Below are positions 9,459 through 17,988 of a stretch of DNA of 64,000 nt, piece by piece. Position 1 is the stretch's first letter. Every line of letters starts with the position of its first letter. This DNA comes from Corynebacterium sp. (GTDB lineage: Bacteria; Actinomycetota; Actinomycetes; Mycobacteriales; Mycobacteriaceae). The stretch spans positions 248,001-312,000 of the forward strand of contig NZ_JAUNLP010000002.1 of assembly GCF_030532195.1 (NCBI RefSeq), written 5' to 3'. Under the pieces are notes generated by a model that saw only the letters and a program-made list of their open reading frames with translations, was not told where the DNA came from and made no database searches. The translations under genes were made by a program, and so were the position numbers.

Positions 9459-11258
9459 ATGGCATCAAAGTCTGGTTCTCAGTCCAAAACTCCAACAGCA
9501 GCGTTGGAAGTGGAATCGAAGTTCTCCGCAGCTCCTGAGGTAGTAGCTCCGTCCTTCGATTTCATCCCACAGGTGGGCTCCACCACCACTGAGGTGCGGA
9601 ATCTGTCCGCAATTTACTTGGATACTGCGGATTTACGTCTGACTCGTTCCAAGCACACGCTGCGTCGCCGAACGGGCGGCCCTGATGAGGGCTGGCATTT
9701 GAAGGCCCCTAGCACCGGCGGTCGTCTTGAATACGGCGTTGGCCTGGAAGAAGGGTCTGTTAACGGCGAAGGGCGCGACGCTGAATACGTCGTTCCCACA
9801 GAGCTGCTCGCCCCGGTTCGCGCCATCGTTCGCAACCATCCACTCCAGCCCATCGCACAGGTCGATAACGAGCGCCACGTCACCACGGTGTTCGCTGAAG
9901 ACGGCTCACCAATGGCGGAATTTGCCGATGACCACGTGACGGCTACCTCTTTCCTTGAAGGCGGTGAAACCACGCAGTGGCGCGAGTGGGAAATTGAGCT
10001 GCTCGGCGAGTGGGCAGAAATGCCAGAGGGCAAGGCTGTAATGGCAGCCATGTCCAAGGTCGCTGAAGTGGCTGGCGCTGTTCCGTCGGAAAGCCCGTCG
10101 AAGCTGGCAACGGCTCTGGGGGACTCCATTAACTCCGCTCCCCTGCCGCCGCAGCCGGCAACGCTGCCGAAGGGCACTCCGGGGCGCACGGTAATTGACG
10201 CGCTGGCCGCCAACGTGGCCAAGATGGTCGAGTACGACCCGAAGGTGCGCCGCGATGAATTCGACTCGGTTCACCAGATGCGCGTAGCTACCCGTGAGTT
10301 GCGTAGTCATATGCAGACCTTCCACGGCATTGTTGTTGGCGACAAGGTCGCAGAGCTGGAGGATAACCTCAAGCAGCTTGCTGGTGTGCTCGGCGTTGCT
10401 CGTGACGCTGAGGTTGTTGCCATGCGCTGGGAAGAGCTGCTGGCTAACCATGAGAGCGCCGCACTTGGCGAAGAAATCCGCAACAACCTCGTTGAGGATG
10501 TTCAGAAGGACTATGAGCGGGCTCACCGCCACGTCGTGTTCGCCCTGAATTCCGGCGAGTACCTGCAGCTTCTGGATGACCTCGACGAGTTCCTCGCTAA
10601 CCCGCCAATTGCGGCTACCGCTGAGGAAGCAGCCGAGTTTGAAAAGCCCGCCAAGAAGAAGGCCGCCGAGGCGCCTGCCGACGGTGCGGAGAGCGAGACC
10701 TCCGAGGAGTCCGCTGCAGAGTCTGCGGCCGACACCACGGATGCAGAAGCCGCGAAGGAAGAAACGACTGAGGAGAAGGAGCTCGACACCACTGCGGTGC
10801 TGCTCTCCCACCTCCGCAGCGCTTTTGCCAAGTTCGAGCGTCGTCACAACCAGGTGCTTGATGGCCGCGAGGATCCGGATTTGGCCGAGGCCGATTTGGA
10901 TGAGCGATACCACGACGTGCGTAAGGCAGCAAAGAAGCTGCGCTACAGCGCCGAAGCCGCTCAGAATGCCGATCTACCAACGGAGAAGCTCTACGCAGCC
11001 TGCAAGAATCTGCAGTCTGAGCTCGGTGATTTCCAGGACACCTGCACCGCGCGTGACTTCGTGCTCAACCGCGCTCAGCGCGCAGCGCGAGCTGGCAAGG
11101 ACACATTCGGCTACGGCGTGCTCTACCAGATGGAGTACTACGACGGCTTGGAGGCTCTTGAAGAGTACGACGAGGCAGTAGCCAAGGTCTTCAAGGCATT
11201 CCGCAAGATGGAAAAGAAGATTAAGAAGGGCAAGAAGTCGAAGAAGGACGAGTCCTAA
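9459..11258 (+). CDS. CYTH and CHAD domain protein
   Basis: Predicted 599-residue cytoplasmic protein joining an N-terminal CYTH domain (about residues 10-200, beginning EVESKFSAAPE) to a C-terminal CHAD domain (about 245-590). CYTH domains bind triphosphates with a metal-filled tunnel; CHAD domains are helical, basic and bind inorganic polyphosphate. The CHAD histidine and basic motifs HQMRVATRELRS and RYHDVRKAAKKLRYSAEA are visible. Residues about 388-445 are an Ala/Glu-rich acidic insertion splitting the CHAD helices, and the tail is lysine-rich (KKIKKGKKSKKDES). The ATG at 9459 is chosen; a TAGAAT hexamer ends 8 bases before it and no Shine-Dalgarno is evident, so the mRNA may be nearly leaderless. 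Confidence 0.9.
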   Translation: MASKSGSQSKTPTAALEVESKFSAAPEVVAPSFDFIPQVGSTTTEVRNLSAIYLDTADLRLTRSKHTLRRRTGGPDEGWHLKAPSTGGRLEYGVGLEEGSVNGEGRDAEYVVPTELLAPVRAIVRNHPLQPIAQVDNERHVTTVFAEDGSPMAEFADDHVTATSFLEGGETTQWREWEIELLGEWAEMPEGKAVMAAMSKVAEVAGAVPSESPSKLATALGDSINSAPLPPQPATLPKGTPGRTVIDALAANVAKMVEYDPKVRRDEFDSVHQMRVATRELRSHMQTFHGIVVGDKVAELEDNLKQLAGVLGVARDAEVVAMRWEELLANHESAALGEEIRNNLVEDVQKDYERAHRHVVFALNSGEYLQLLDDLDEFLANPPIAATAEEAAEFEKPAKKKAAEAPADGAESETSEESAAESAADTTDAEAAKEETTEEKELDTTAVLLSHLRSAFAKFERRHNQVLDGREDPDLAEADLDERYHDVRKAAKKLRYSAEAAQNADLPTEKLYAACKNLQSELGDFQDTCTARDFVLNRAQRAARAGKDTFGYGVLYQMEYYDGLEALEEYDEAVAKVFKAFRKMEKKIKKGKKSKKDES

Positions 11259-11279
11259 AAAAAACTTGATTCCTGCTCT

Positions 11280-11318
11280 AAACTGCGCATTCCCGATTTT
11301 TGGGAGTGCGCAGTTTTT
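11280..11318 (+). terminator. Intrinsic terminator after CYTH/CHAD gene
   Basis: A 15-bp inverted repeat (AAACTGCGCATTCCC with GGGAGTGCGCAGTTT, one G-U pair) encloses a short T-rich loop and runs into TTTTTATTTT. This is a typical rho-independent terminator, 21 bases after the stop codon. Confidence 0.9.
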
Positions 11319-11338
11319 ATTTTGATGACATATACCCG

Positions 11339-11367
11339 TTGACGCAGGATTGTAATCCCCTTAACAT
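11339..11367 (+). promoter_or_regulatory. Sigma-A type promoter of doxX-like gene
   Basis: TTGACG (11339-11344), a 17-base spacer and TAACAT (11362-11367) lie about 50 bases before the start codon at 11417, just after the upstream terminator. The ribosome-binding site AAGGAG follows near 11399-11404. Confidence 0.6.
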
Positions 11368-11416
11368 TTTTGGAGTACACATCAACAACATGAACTCTTA
11401 AGGAGCTGCGCCTCGA

Positions 11417-11842
11417 ATGCCCTCTGCCTATCGCGATATCATCGGACTTCTCGCTCGACTTTCCATTGGTGCAGTGCTCATTGCACACGGCTACCAGAAA
11501 CTGTTCGACTACGGCATGACGGCTGCCGGCCAATCATTTGCTGACATGGGCGTACCTGCCCCAGAACTTGCCGCCTGGGTGGCCGCTCTCATCGAGTTTG
11601 TCGGCGGCATTCTCCTGTTCATCGGCCTGTTCCAGCCCATTGCAGGCATCCTGGTCACTCTGAATATGTTGGGCGCAGTCTTCCTCGTCCACATTTCCAA
11701 CGGTGTGTTCGCGGATAACAACGGCTTCGAGCTGCCGCTGACGATTGCTGCGGGTGCTGCGCTGATTTCCGCATTTGGCTCCGGCCGGTTTGCGCTGGAC
11801 ACCGTGGTGGGTAAAACGAATAAAGCTGCCATCAACCCCTAA
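11417..11842 (+). CDS. DoxX family membrane protein
   Basis: Predicted 141-residue protein with four transmembrane segments, of the DoxX/SURF4-like family. Typical features are the N-terminal LLARLSIGAVLIAHGYQKLF, the glycine-rich second helix with EFVGGILLFIGLF, and a short polar loop before the third helix. In M. tuberculosis a DoxX protein works with SodA and SseA in a membrane oxidoreductase complex; nothing next to this gene shows such a partner, so its role is open. It is a single-gene unit with its own promoter and an AAGGAG site before the ATG. Confidence 0.85.
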   Translation: MPSAYRDIIGLLARLSIGAVLIAHGYQKLFDYGMTAAGQSFADMGVPAPELAAWVAALIEFVGGILLFIGLFQPIAGILVTLNMLGAVFLVHISNGVFADNNGFELPLTIAAGAALISAFGSGRFALDTVVGKTNKAAINP

Positions 11843-11901
11843 TCGGTGGCAGCGCGGCGAGGCTTTATTCGTCGTCAAGCAACGGCATTGAGCCAACTGG
11901 C

Positions 11902-12102
11902 CTAGTTGCCCTCGCCCCAATCATCGTCTTCCTCATCCCAGTCGTCGGCCGCTTTATTGCGTTCGGCGACTCGCTGCATTGCAGCACGTGCCTCTGCCTC
12001 AGAGCCATAAGGCCCCATGCGGTCATCCCAACCGGTGGCCTTTCCTTGAAAAACCTTGCCAGTCGACGGCTGGTAGTACCACTTGCCAGTGCTATCGCTC
12101 AT
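11902..12102 (-). CDS. Small SPOR-like protein
   Basis: Predicted 66-residue acidic soluble protein. WYYQPSTGKVFQGKATGWDDRMGPYGSEAEARAAM is the conserved core of a small actinobacterial family often named SPOR-domain containing: the pattern G-P-Y-x-S-x-x-E-A is typical of peptidoglycan-binding SPOR repeats, but no secretion signal is present. The C-terminal 15 residues are mostly Asp, Glu and Trp. A strong GGAGGAG ribosome-binding site lies directly upstream of the ATG at 12102, which decides this start over an upstream one at 12219. Function unknown. Confidence 0.8.
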   Translation of the reverse strand: MSDSTGKWYYQPSTGKVFQGKATGWDDRMGPYGSEAEARAAMQRVAERNKAADDWDEEDDDWGEGN

Positions 12103-12198
12103 AATCTTCTCCTCCGATTGAAACGGATTGGTTGGAATGGATGTGCCAAAAAGCACTCGTTTTTCCTGCCCACGAGCCCTGCGGCCCCGTAAAATCCC

Positions 12199-12204
12199 AG
12201 TATA
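12199..12204 (-). promoter_or_regulatory. Possible -10 element of the SPOR-like gene
   Basis: On the minus strand TATACT lies about 97 bases upstream of the start codon. No convincing -35 hexamer is found at 16-18 bases, so this is a candidate only. The rest of the 12103-12396 spacer shows nothing else distinctive. Confidence 0.35.
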
Positions 12205-12396
12205 AAGGTTTGGCACCACCCCCTACCCCGGGTATTATCGACGGAATTGCGCATGCCAGCGGGAAACAGGCGGCTGCCCGCCGCATTTGGTTTCCGCCCC
12301 GCTCCCCTGGGAGTATCGTGCGTTGTCCCCATTGTTCGTCTGCGCTGTTTTCGCGACGGCGCCACTTGAGTCGAGTTCTTGGAGAGGTTTCATCCC

Positions 12397-13560
12397 ATGC
12401 CCGCCGCACCCGCTGTAGTTAACGACGTCTTTGAAGCCGTCGGTTCCGATGCTTCAGTTGCCTACGCTCCGGGTGCGATTAACCTACTCGGCGAAGACTG
12501 CTCCTGCTCCGGTGGCATGCTGCTGACCACCGCTATTCCTGTATACGCGGCTGTGGGCGTCGAGGAGATCGACGAGCAAAAGCTGATTATTACCTACAAG
12601 CGCGAAACCACCACCATGGATTTCCCGGACAGCGTGCCCACTGCATTCTCGCCGGTACCGACTGCCGTCGCGGCGGCCGTTGTGGCGCTGCAGCACTCGC
12701 TGCACCTGGTGCCGCGCAACAGCGGTGGCTTGAAGGTCACCATCGCCTCTACCATCGCGCCTCGTCGCGGTTTTGCTGAGATTCCAGCTATCCAATCGGC
12801 ACTGGCACTAGCACTCAACGCCCGTTTTGGCGACCGCGACGATGTGCCGACGCGCACTCGCATCGCCACTGCTCTGCACGAGACGATGCAGCGTATTAAG
12901 GGGCAGTCCTGGCCGCTGTACCCGTACACCACGGCGCTGCGCAGCCGCCCGGACAGCCTGCTGTGCATCAACCACTCCGATGATGCCGTGACGCAGACGG
13001 CTCGCCCGCAGTCGCTGGCTCTGACTATCGCCTACTCCCCGGATGTCACGGGCGGCTCGCCAACTGAGGAGCGTTACGAGTTCTTCCAGGAGGCCTGCAC
13101 TGCCTTTGGCGTACCGACGCTGGCCAGCCTCCCCGATGCTCAAGAGCGCGTCGCCGACTGGGTGCGCGCACGCCACGAGGTTCACCCGGACGACGAGAAC
13201 ATCCCCACCATCGGCCGTGCAGTTCAGTGGCTCGATGATGCCGACGCATCCTCCGACCGCGCCCGCGCAGTCATTGGCCACATCCGCCACAGCGATATCC
13301 AGGCAGCCCTTGCCGGGGTTAATCGCGATGTGAGCCAGCGTGGCTCCGCGCCGTCGACAAGCTCTGCACTGGGTCAGCTGGCAGCATCGACCGAACAGAT
13401 TGGCGCCGATAAGGTCGTGCGTTGTGCCCCGTGCCCAGGTGCGTCGCTGGTGACGTGGTCTCATGTCGACAACGCCGATGCGATTGCCGCTGCGCTTAAC
13501 GACGCAGGTGCGGAGACCTTCCGCGTTGCCGACACGGCAGCCGGCGCGGTTGTGGAATAA
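12397..13560 (+). CDS. Degenerate galactokinase-like GHMP protein
   Basis: Predicted 387-residue homologue of galactokinase, which normally phosphorylates galactose at C1. The N-terminal frame APGAINLLGEDCSCSGG aligns with the galactokinase signature, but the family APGRVNLIGEHTDY residues are changed: Arg to Ala28, His to Asp34 and the sugar-binding Asp to Ser36. The phosphate-binding GLSSSA loop is replaced by GFAEIPA near 125-131, and the region expected to carry the catalytic Asp (CGIMDQ type) reads YPYTTAL. Start ATG 12397 follows GGAGAGG. The fold is probably kept but sugar kinase activity is doubtful. It ends about 40 bases from the 3-prime end of rnpB on the other strand. Confidence 0.75.
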   Translation: MPAAPAVVNDVFEAVGSDASVAYAPGAINLLGEDCSCSGGMLLTTAIPVYAAVGVEEIDEQKLIITYKRETTTMDFPDSVPTAFSPVPTAVAAAVVALQHSLHLVPRNSGGLKVTIASTIAPRRGFAEIPAIQSALALALNARFGDRDDVPTRTRIATALHETMQRIKGQSWPLYPYTTALRSRPDSLLCINHSDDAVTQTARPQSLALTIAYSPDVTGGSPTEERYEFFQEACTAFGVPTLASLPDAQERVADWVRARHEVHPDDENIPTIGRAVQWLDDADASSDRARAVIGHIRHSDIQAALAGVNRDVSQRGSAPSTSSALGQLAASTEQIGADKVVRCAPCPGASLVTWSHVDNADAIAAALNDAGAETFRVADTAAGAVVE

Positions 13561-13599
13561 GTGGAATAGCCTGCTCGTCGCGGGATAGAGGTATTTAAG

Positions 13600-14063
13600 G
13601 GAGCGAGTCGGCCTGTAAGCCGGATTCTGTCCCGCCATGTCCCTTGCGGGCGCATACGGTGGCGATCATCCATCTCGGTCTGCCATTGCTGACAGGCTCA
13701 AGCAGCACACCCACGAGTATCGGGCGGGCAGCCCTCAAACACTCGCGCACGCACACGACAAGCATGCGCGCTTTTGCCTTGCTCCTGGTGGGGTTTACCT
13801 AGCCGGTGCAATCACTTGCCCCGCTGGTGCGCTCTTACCGCACCTTTTCACCCTGACCGAGTCTGCCGCGGCAGACGGTAAAACCTCGGCTGCGTGCTCG
13901 GCGGTCTATTTTCTGTGGCACTATTCCCGCAGGTCACCCTGGGTTGCTGTTAGCAACCACCATGCCCATATGGAGTCCGGACTTTCCTCGACAGCGGCCT
14001 TGAATGCACCAAAAGATGCACCTGGTTCCGTTTACTGACGCAATCGCCCGGCCGGCTCGCTCG
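13600..14063 (-). ncRNA. rnpB: RNase P RNA, bacterial type A
   Basis: The catalytic RNA of RNase P, which trims the 5-prime ends of tRNA precursors. Read on the minus strand it starts GAGCGAGCCGGCCGGGCGA and ends in GGCCGACTCGCTC, so the two ends pair as helix P1. The conserved element GAGGAAAGTCCGGACTCC is present near the 5-prime end (about 13972-13990), and the 3-prime region has the family ACAGAATCCGGCTTACAG sequence. Length about 464 nt fits actinobacterial type A. An open frame on the plus strand across the gene is not coding. Ends are placed by P1 pairing and could be off by a few bases. Confidence 0.95.
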
Positions 14064-14070
14064 ACAAATT

Positions 14071-14098
14071 AGTGTACCCGCCACAGGCCCAATTCAAA
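14071..14098 (-). promoter_or_regulatory. rnpB promoter
   Basis: On the minus strand TTTGAA (14098-14093), a 16-base spacer and TACACT (14076-14071) place a start site at about 14064, exactly where helix P1 begins. Confidence 0.55.
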
Positions 14099-14127
14099 TA
14101 ACCCGTGGTGGAGCGCCTCCTTGCTGC

Positions 14128-14817
14128 CTAGCCACGAAGGTAACTGGTGTCATTGACCAAGCGCACCGAGGTAGGCCCATCGGCGTAGAACTCCACAATG
14201 GACAAGCTGGCGAGATCCAGGTGGAGGCGGGTGAAGATTTCAAAGCCGCACCCAAGCCCCTGACGCAGCAGCGCCTTGATTGGGGTGACGTGACTGACCA
14301 CCAACACATCAGAAGCCCCGAACTGGTCTGCAATACGCCCGCGAGCGGCAGCTACTCGCCTATCGACGGTATGGAAATCCTCCCCCTCCGGCGGTGCCAC
14401 GGACGGGTCAGCCAGCCACGCACTGTGCAACTGCGGCGTAGCTGTGTGCGCCTCGGAGAAGGTCAGTCCCTCCCAGTTGCCGAAGTCGGTCTCCCGCAGA
14501 TCCTCATCGACAACAATGTCTAAGCCCAGTGCCTCAGCTGCTGCCTCCGCAGTCTGCTGCGCGCGCCGTTGTGGGGAAGTCACGATAGCGGCGAAATTCA
14601 CCTGCTCGGCATCTGCGAGGTCTCGCAGATGCCGAGCTGCGGCGTTGGCCTGCCGCCGACCGAATTCAGTGAGATCCGGGTTGGAACGGCTGCCCGAGTA
14701 CTCCCGACGAATCGACATCGGTGACTGCCCGTGGCGCAGCAGTACCAGCCGAGTCGGGTCTGTTGTAGCCCCTGTCCAGCCCGGCGCGCTATCGCGCTTG
14801 TCCGAAGCCGTGCTCAT
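14128..14817 (-). CDS. Histidine phosphatase (acid phosphatase domain, RNase H domain missing)
   Basis: Predicted 229-residue phosphohistidine-type phosphatase of the phosphoglycerate mutase superfamily. It has the catalytic RHG motif (LVLLRHGQS), the second-half acid EDLRETDFGNWEGLTF and the C-terminal SHVTPI histidine. In mycobacteria the homologue (Rv2228c) is a fusion of RNase HI with this domain; here the protein starts at the fusion linker (GWTGA followed by PTRLVLLRHG) and no RNase H domain precedes it. Start ATG follows the TAA of the upstream gene directly (TAAATG), so the genes are translationally coupled. It may act on alpha-ribazole phosphate or as a general phosphatase. Confidence 0.88.
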   Translation of the reverse strand: MSTASDKRDSAPGWTGATTDPTRLVLLRHGQSPMSIRREYSGSRSNPDLTEFGRRQANAAARHLRDLADAEQVNFAAIVTSPQRRAQQTAEAAAEALGLDIVVDEDLRETDFGNWEGLTFSEAHTATPQLHSAWLADPSVAPPEGEDFHTVDRRVAAARGRIADQFGASDVLVVSHVTPIKALLRQGLGCGFEIFTRLHLDLASLSIVEFYADGPTSVRLVNDTSYLRG

Positions 14818-15561
14818 TTACTTGTCCTTTGCTGCCCCGAGGGTTTCTGCCCGCACAATCATCGCTCCACACTCCGGGCAGAATGTGACCACGTCTGCGG
14901 CCAGGGTGGAAAATTCGTGCACCGATCCCACGTCCAGTTCCATGAAGCAGGAACCGCAGGTGCGGCCGTTTACGCGGGCGACCGGAATGCCATTGGCCTC
15001 CTCAAGGCGCTTGTAGAGCTTGGCGGCCGGACCAGTAATGTTCTTGGCCGCTTCTTCAATCTTTGTCTCCGCGATGGCGACTCGCGCAGTGAGGTCACGT
15101 TCGGCGTCGGCAAGCCGTTGCTTGGCAGCGACGATGTCCTCGTGTGCCTCGTCGGCGTCGTATTCCTGCTTGGCGTCGATGGTGTAGGCCTGCTGCATAC
15201 GCATGAACTGCTGAAGTTCCTGCTCAGCGCGCTCACGACGGCGCTTCGTCGAACGCAGGTCATGCTGCAGATCGCGGCGGGTGTGCGGGTCTTCCGCTGC
15301 GCCGAGGGAAAGGCGGTTTGCCTTCTCACGGGCCTTGAGCTTGTTGATGTCCGACTCGAGCTTTGCAATGTCGCTGCCGAGATCGGAAGCCGTGAGCTTG
15401 GAACGCGCTGCATCACTTGCCTGCTGGCTGTGCTTCTTACGCAATTCCTGGAGTTCGGCGCGCTCCGGCAGACAATTTTTGCGGGCAATCAGACCGTCGA
15501 GCACAGTCTGGTTCTCCGCCTTTTCCAGCATTGCGACCTGAATCTGGGGACTGAGCTTCAT
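14818..15561 (-). CDS. C4-type zinc ribbon coiled-coil protein
   Basis: Predicted 247-residue cytoplasmic protein: a long antiparallel coiled coil (about residues 1-190, rich in Glu, Lys, Arg and Leu heptads) ending in a zinc ribbon with CGSC at about 200 and CPEC about 30 residues later. This is the conserved YacC/Rv2229c-type zinc ribbon family (PF02591); its biological role is not settled. It is always near the Nif3 gene in actinobacteria, as here (31 bases between them). Start ATG 15561 gives MKLSPQIQVAMLEKAE; the open frame upstream is an overlap with the Nif3 gene and is not used. Confidence 0.9.
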   Translation of the reverse strand: MKLSPQIQVAMLEKAENQTVLDGLIARKNCLPERAELQELRKKHSQQASDAARSKLTASDLGSDIAKLESDINKLKAREKANRLSLGAAEDPHTRRDLQHDLRSTKRRRERAEQELQQFMRMQQAYTIDAKQEYDADEAHEDIVAAKQRLADAERDLTARVAIAETKIEEAAKNITGPAAKLYKRLEEANGIPVARVNGRTCGSCFMELDVGSVHEFSTLAADVVTFCPECGAMIVRAETLGAAKDK

Positions 15562-15592
15562 TGTGTTATTGCTTCCTTGCGTCGGTTGCTGA

Positions 15593-16780
15593 TTACTTCT
15601 CTGTCTCGGCTGCGGTTGCGGCCACGGTCCACGGATCGGTGCGGACTTCCAGCACTTCCGTCGGCACACCCAGCTTGTCACTGAGCATGTCGGCGGCCTG
15701 GTAGCACCACGGAAATTCGCTAGCCCAGTGCGCGGTGTCAACGATGCAGAAATCCGCAGTGCGCAGTGTCTCGTCGACTGGGTGATGACGCAGGTCAGAG
15801 GTAACAAACGCGTCGACGCCCATCTTTGCCACGGTGTCGAGGAAGGAATCTCCAGCGCCGGAAGCCACGGCCACCGTGCGAATCATGCGCTCTGGGTCGC
15901 CGGCACCGCGCACGCCCCATTCCGTTGCAGGCAAGCGCTCTGCCACGCGAGCGACAAAGTCCTTAAACGGCATCGGCGTATCCAGCGTGCCGACGCGACC
16001 AATGCCGACTGCTTCCTTGGGGTCAAGGCCGGTGGCCTGGTTATCGACAATGTCGAAGGCCGGCTCCTCATAGGGATGCGCATCCTGCAGTGCCGCGAAA
16101 ATTGCCGAGCGAACCGAACGCGGCGCAACCATTTCCAACCGCACCTCATCGACATACTCAATGTCGCCAACTGCACCGATAAACGGGTTCGCACCATCAA
16201 GCGGGCGGAATTGACCACGACCATTGATGCGGAATGCGCAGCTGTCGTAATCCCCAACCTTGCCCGCGCCAGCATCGAACATCGCCTGCGCGACAGCATC
16301 GACGTGATCTGCCGGTACCTTCACCGTCCAGGTATCCAGTCCCGGTGCCGACTGCGGGGCAAGTGGTGCTCCCGGCTCCACGCCGAGAACCTTCGCCAGC
16401 TGGTCATTGACTCCCGGACGAGCGCTATCGGCGTTGGTATGCGCCGCAAAGAGTGCGACACCAGCACGGATGAGCTTGTGGATAATCCTGCCCTTCGGCG
16501 TATCCGCCGCCACCGAGTTGACTCCCCGCAGCAGTAGCGGGTGATGCACGACGAGCATTTGTGCGCCTGCGGCAATCGCGCGGTCTGCCACCTCATCCGT
16601 GCAGTCCAACGCCAGCGCAATGCGGCGTACCTCATCATCTGGATCACCGCAGATCAGGCCGACTTTGTCCCAGCTCTCCGCCAATGCCGGCGGGTAGGCC
16701 GCGTCCATCGCCGCACGCACGTCGGCAACGGTCACTGCCACATCACTGTTTTCTGAACGCGTCTGCACAGAATCCGTCAT
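15593..16780 (-). CDS. Nif3-like dinuclear metal centre protein
   Basis: Predicted 395-residue protein of the Nif3/YbgI/DUF34 family, which forms a hexameric toroid with a two-metal site. Metal-ligand motifs are visible: VVHHPLLLRG near residues 77-86, AAHTNAD near 112-118, and the C-terminal DTAHWASE. The length (about 395 instead of about 250) shows the extra middle PII/CutA-like domain insert seen in Gram-positive members (around residues 150-260, with DAHPYEEPAFDIV). Function debated; possibly metal insertion or a GTP cyclohydrolase-like role. Second gene of the minus-strand operon, 51 bases after the aminotransferase. Confidence 0.92.
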   Translation of the reverse strand: MTDSVQTRSENSDVAVTVADVRAAMDAAYPPALAESWDKVGLICGDPDDEVRRIALALDCTDEVADRAIAAGAQMLVVHHPLLLRGVNSVAADTPKGRIIHKLIRAGVALFAAHTNADSARPGVNDQLAKVLGVEPGAPLAPQSAPGLDTWTVKVPADHVDAVAQAMFDAGAGKVGDYDSCAFRINGRGQFRPLDGANPFIGAVGDIEYVDEVRLEMVAPRSVRSAIFAALQDAHPYEEPAFDIVDNQATGLDPKEAVGIGRVGTLDTPMPFKDFVARVAERLPATEWGVRGAGDPERMIRTVAVASGAGDSFLDTVAKMGVDAFVTSDLRHHPVDETLRTADFCIVDTAHWASEFPWCYQAADMLSDKLGVPTEVLEVRTDPWTVAATAAETEK

Positions 16781-16831
16781 ACATCCATCCCTTTCAACAC
16801 GTATGTGTCTCCCAGCGTAGTGAACTCGCGA

Positions 16832-17953
16832 CTACTGCATCAGGTCTGCGGCTGCCGCAGCTTCGGTCTCAGCGATAAGCGAACGTACACTTGCGCCGTC
16901 GCGCACCGCCAATCTCCACCACGATTCATCGAGTCCGGTGAAGGTATCGCACCGCCGCACCGCCACACCGCGCTCAGAGAGCCGCTCACGCAATTGCTCA
17001 TGCTTTACGACGTCACACTCTCCTGCGCGCTGATCCTGCTGGAGCTCCTGCAGTGCTGGTGGGCGGGCCAGCACAAACGGCGCCGCGGACGGCTGAACCT
17101 GCCAGCCTGCGGCTTGTAGCAGTGTGGTCATGGCCTCCCGCTGGTGGCGGATCTCCCTGCGAATTTCTGGCAACAGCTCCGCCTCCCGCGCGGTGATAGC
17201 TGCCATGGCGGTGAGCTGTAGTGTGCCCAGCGGCCAATGCGGACGCATTCGTGCCAGTCGTTCAAGGAGCGTTGGGCTGCCCAGTGCGTACCCACAGCGC
17301 AGACCAGCAATCGCCCAGGTCTTGGTCATGCTGCGAAAGACAATGACATTATCCAAGCGCTCCCCAGCGACCGAGCACTGTTGAATAGTGGCCTCGTCGC
17401 AGACATCCATGAACGCTTCATCGACAACAAGGACGTCACAATAGCTGGCCAGCGCTCGGATGTGCTCGGCAGAATGCGCGACTCCGGTGGGGTTGGTGGG
17501 ATTGCCGATGACCACCACCCTGCCGTTAAGCTGCCGAGATAGCTGTTCGGCTGCGCCACTCGAGACGTCGTCAAGCAGCGCCGACAGCGTGTATGGCGAC
17601 GGCAGGACGAGCGAATCGACCTGTGCGCCCGCGGCGCGGAATGCGGCTTCGGGTTCGGTGAACTGCGGCTGAATGATGATGGCGGGGAGTTCCAGGTGCG
17701 GCAGGAGCGAGAAACCTTCGGCGACGCCGTGGAGCAGAAGTACTTCGTCGGCGCTGCGGCCGTGGCTGGCTGCAATTGTCCTGCGAACCTCGGCATCGAA
17801 CTGCGCGGAGGGATAGGCGGCGAGTTCGCCAAGGCCGGCGGCGAGTTCGTCCTGTAGCCACTGCGGAGTTCGGCCGCGGACATTGACGGCAAAGTCGAGG
17901 TCAGCATCAAAGGCGGCCTGATCACCGTGGTAGCGCAGCGGGTCGTTCAACAT
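16832..17953 (-). CDS. cobC: CobC-type class II aminotransferase
   Basis: Predicted 373-residue PLP enzyme of fold type I, related to histidinol-phosphate aminotransferase and threonine-phosphate decarboxylase (CobD of Salmonella, named CobC in mycobacteria). The PLP lysine sits in FRSMTKTWAIAGLRCGYALG, preceded by NPTNPTGVAHS and VVDEAFMD. It would make aminopropanol phosphate for the cobalamin side chain, or act on another amino acid phosphate; no further corrin pathway genes except cobD are in this window. Leads the operon with Nif3, zinc ribbon and phosphatase. Start ATG 17953 lies only 35 bases from the divergent HAD gene. Confidence 0.82.
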   Translation of the reverse strand: MLNDPLRYHGDQAAFDADLDFAVNVRGRTPQWLQDELAAGLGELAAYPSAQFDAEVRRTIAASHGRSADEVLLLHGVAEGFSLLPHLELPAIIIQPQFTEPEAAFRAAGAQVDSLVLPSPYTLSALLDDVSSGAAEQLSRQLNGRVVVIGNPTNPTGVAHSAEHIRALASYCDVLVVDEAFMDVCDEATIQQCSVAGERLDNVIVFRSMTKTWAIAGLRCGYALGSPTLLERLARMRPHWPLGTLQLTAMAAITAREAELLPEIRREIRHQREAMTTLLQAAGWQVQPSAAPFVLARPPALQELQQDQRAGECDVVKHEQLRERLSERGVAVRRCDTFTGLDESWWRLAVRDGASVRSLIAETEAAAAADLMQ

Positions 17954-17988
17954 GCCATTAACACTAATGACCTTTTAGGATGAACAAT

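Noticed and set aside
13637..14038. 133-codon plus-strand open frame
   Set aside because: It lies entirely within the RNase P RNA gene on the other strand; no ribosome-binding site or family similarity.
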